NCBI GenBank assembly: GCA_944326735.1
Contig: CALVFC010000096.1
Location: 1 to 5,802 of the forward strand
Origin: an uncultured Limosilactobacillus sp.
GTDB lineage: Bacteria > Bacillota > Bacilli > Lactobacillales > Lactobacillaceae
Direction of reading: 5' to 3'
DNA: 5,802 bases
The position numbers and the translations under genes were made by a program. Shown here piece after piece: positions 4,950 through 5,802 of this stretch. Within the stretch, counting starts at the first letter, position 1, and each line of letters begins with the position of its first letter. The notes under the pieces were generated by a model. The model worked only from the letters and a program-made list of their open reading frames with translations. It was not told the origin of the DNA and did no database searches.

Positions 4950-5507
4950 ATGAGTGAGCGTCGGGAAGAAACCCGAAAAAAGGATGACGCCCTATGGGAT
5001 AAGACATTTACCGATGATCAAGATTTAGGCAGCGATGGTCATCTTTCAAGAACTGAACACCGTCGTCAACGGGAACATAATTCCATGATCACCACGATTC
5101 TGATTATCCTAATTATTATATTGGCCGCGGCTCCCGTCATTTATTGGGTCAATCACAAGAATCCATTGAATCACCCTGTACGGTCTGAACGGGTGGCACA
5201 GTCAGCTACAAATTCTAAAAAAAAAGCGGTCAGCCATTCTACCCACACACACAAAGAAGCCAGCAGTCACCATTCTGCTAGTCAGTCGTCAAGTCTGAGT
5301 TCGTCGTCTAGCTCATCAATGAGTTCATCCTCGTCAGCGGTCTCATCTAGTAGTCAATCTACGCAACGCTGGGTAACTGTCCCCCGCAATGGTAGTTTGT
5401 ATCGGGTTGCTGCCAATAACGGTATTTCCGTCCAGGAGTTAATGCGCTTAAATGGGTTGACGCCGAATGCTCGTTTACGTCCGGGCCAACAACTTCGCGT
5501 TCGTTAA
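4950..5507 (+). CDS. Membrane-anchored LysM-domain surface protein (YpbE-like)
   Basis: The 185-residue product has four parts. Residues 1-46 are a charged, probably cytoplasmic tail. A single membrane segment lies at about 47-66 (ITTILIILIIILAAAPVIYW). An extracellular linker at about 70-138 is rich in Lys, His and Ser. A C-terminal LysM domain at about 141-184 (WVTVPRNGSLYRVAANNGIS, then VQELMRLNGL) would bind peptidoglycan glycan strands. In residues 111-137, 21 of 27 are serine. It fits the LysM protein family found beside recQ and cmk in Firmicutes (Bacillus YpbE; often called SAG1386/EF1546-like). No catalytic domain is visible, so it is probably a wall-binding or tethering protein; its precise role is unknown. 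AAGGAGG at 4934-4940 supports the ATG at 4950. An A9 run at 5217-5225 encodes three lysines. Cmk follows 15 bases later. Confidence 0.88.
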   Translation: MSERREETRKKDDALWDKTFTDDQDLGSDGHLSRTEHRRQREHNSMITTILIILIIILAAAPVIYWVNHKNPLNHPVRSERVAQSATNSKKKAVSHSTHTHKEASSHHSASQSSSLSSSSSSSMSSSSSAVSSSSQSTQRWVTVPRNGSLYRVAANNGISVQELMRLNGLTPNARLRPGQQLRVR

Positions 5508-5522
5508 GGAGAGTGAACAAGT

Positions 5523-5802
5523 TTGACAAAAGAGTTACAAGTAGCAATTGATGGACCTGCGTCAGCCGGGAAGAGCACGGTTGCCAAGTTAGTTGCTAAG
5601 CGGTTTGGGTATGTCTATTGTGATACGGGAGCGATGTACCGTGCGGTCACTGTTGCTGCATTAAATAACGGGATTGCCGTTGATGACCGTCCAGCAGTCG
5701 CTGAGCTCGTTAAGACGGTTAAAATTACCTTTGAACCAGGTGATCCGGATCAAAAGGTTTTCTTGAATGGCCAAGAAGTCACAAGAGCGATTCGTCAGCC
5801 AG
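5523..5802 (+). CDS. cmk: Cytidylate kinase, N-terminal part (3' end outside window)
   Basis: Cytidylate kinase phosphorylates CMP and dCMP with ATP, feeding the CDP/dCDP pools in pyrimidine metabolism. The 93 complete codons present begin TKELQVAIDGPASAGKSTVA after the start residue, with the P-loop GPASAGKST at 11-19. They continue through the nucleotide-binding DTGAMYRA at 34-41 and LNGQEVTRAIRQP at 81-93, all characteristic of bacterial Cmk. About 130 residues should follow beyond the window. The start is probably TTG at 5523: an in-frame TGA at 5514-5516 blocks any earlier start, and the next codons already belong to the conserved domain. AAGGAG at 5506-5511, overlapping the LysM gene's stop codon, gives a rather long 11-base spacing. 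Co-transcription with the LysM gene is likely, as no separate promoter is evident. Confidence 0.95.
   Translation, partial: MTKELQVAIDGPASAGKSTVAKLVAKRFGYVYCDTGAMYRAVTVAALNNGIAVDDRPAVAELVKTVKITFEPGDPDQKVFLNGQEVTRAIRQP

Noticed and set aside
5523..5528. TTGACA as a -35 box for a cmk-internal promoter
   Set aside because: It coincides with the cmk start codon, and no -10-like hexamer lies 16-18 bases downstream.
5359..5547. Minus-strand 62-codon frame opposite the LysM domain and cmk start
   Set aside because: It spans two well-supported plus-strand genes and their junction; it is a shadow frame.

Overview
The window looks like a core chromosomal segment of a low-to-moderate GC Gram-positive bacterium, most probably a member of the Lactobacillaceae. 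The evidence is the gene order (scpA, scpB, rluB, ribU, ypbB-like gene, recQ/recS-like helicase, LysM surface protein, cmk), the strong AGGAGG-type ribosome sites, and a cluster that partly matches the Bacillus ypb/recS/cmk neighbourhood. The genus cannot be fixed from the sequence alone. All eight genes lie on the + strand and are tightly packed. I see no insertion sequence, phage gene, CRISPR array, tRNA or rRNA.

Region 1 (1-1432) is a translationally coupled run: the 3' end of scpA, then scpB (41-base overlap), then rluB (29-base overlap). ScpA and ScpB are the non-SMC subunits of the bacterial condensin. RluB is a 23S rRNA pseudouridine synthase. No factor-independent terminator follows rluB.

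Region 2 (1433-2324) is a self-contained riboflavin-uptake unit. It has a promoter with perfect consensus boxes, a canonical FMN riboswitch (RFN element), a riboswitch-controlled terminator, ribU (the riboflavin-specific S component of an ECF transporter), and a strong terminator at the end. A 7-bp pairing between the aptamer and the terminator's 5' arm offers a plausible antiterminator. The long open frame running through the riboswitch is not coding; ribU begins at 1694.

Region 3 (2331-4879) pairs a YpbB-like helix-turn-helix protein with a short RecQ helicase (RecS type). They overlap by 11 bases and probably form one transcription unit. The helicase keeps every motor motif, but its zinc-binding module appears to lack one cysteine.

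Region 4 (4880-5802) starts with a good promoter that carries two small inverted repeats. It encodes a membrane-anchored LysM protein with a long serine-rich linker and an A9 homopolymer, then the start of cmk (cytidylate kinase), which probably uses a TTG start codon and runs off the window.

Most of this is well-known biology. I found no convincing evidence for an entirely new system. The points most worth a second look are the split HTH/RecQ pair, the altered zinc site, the proposed FMN antiterminator, possible read-through of the scp operon into the riboswitch, and the slippage-prone tract in the LysM gene.
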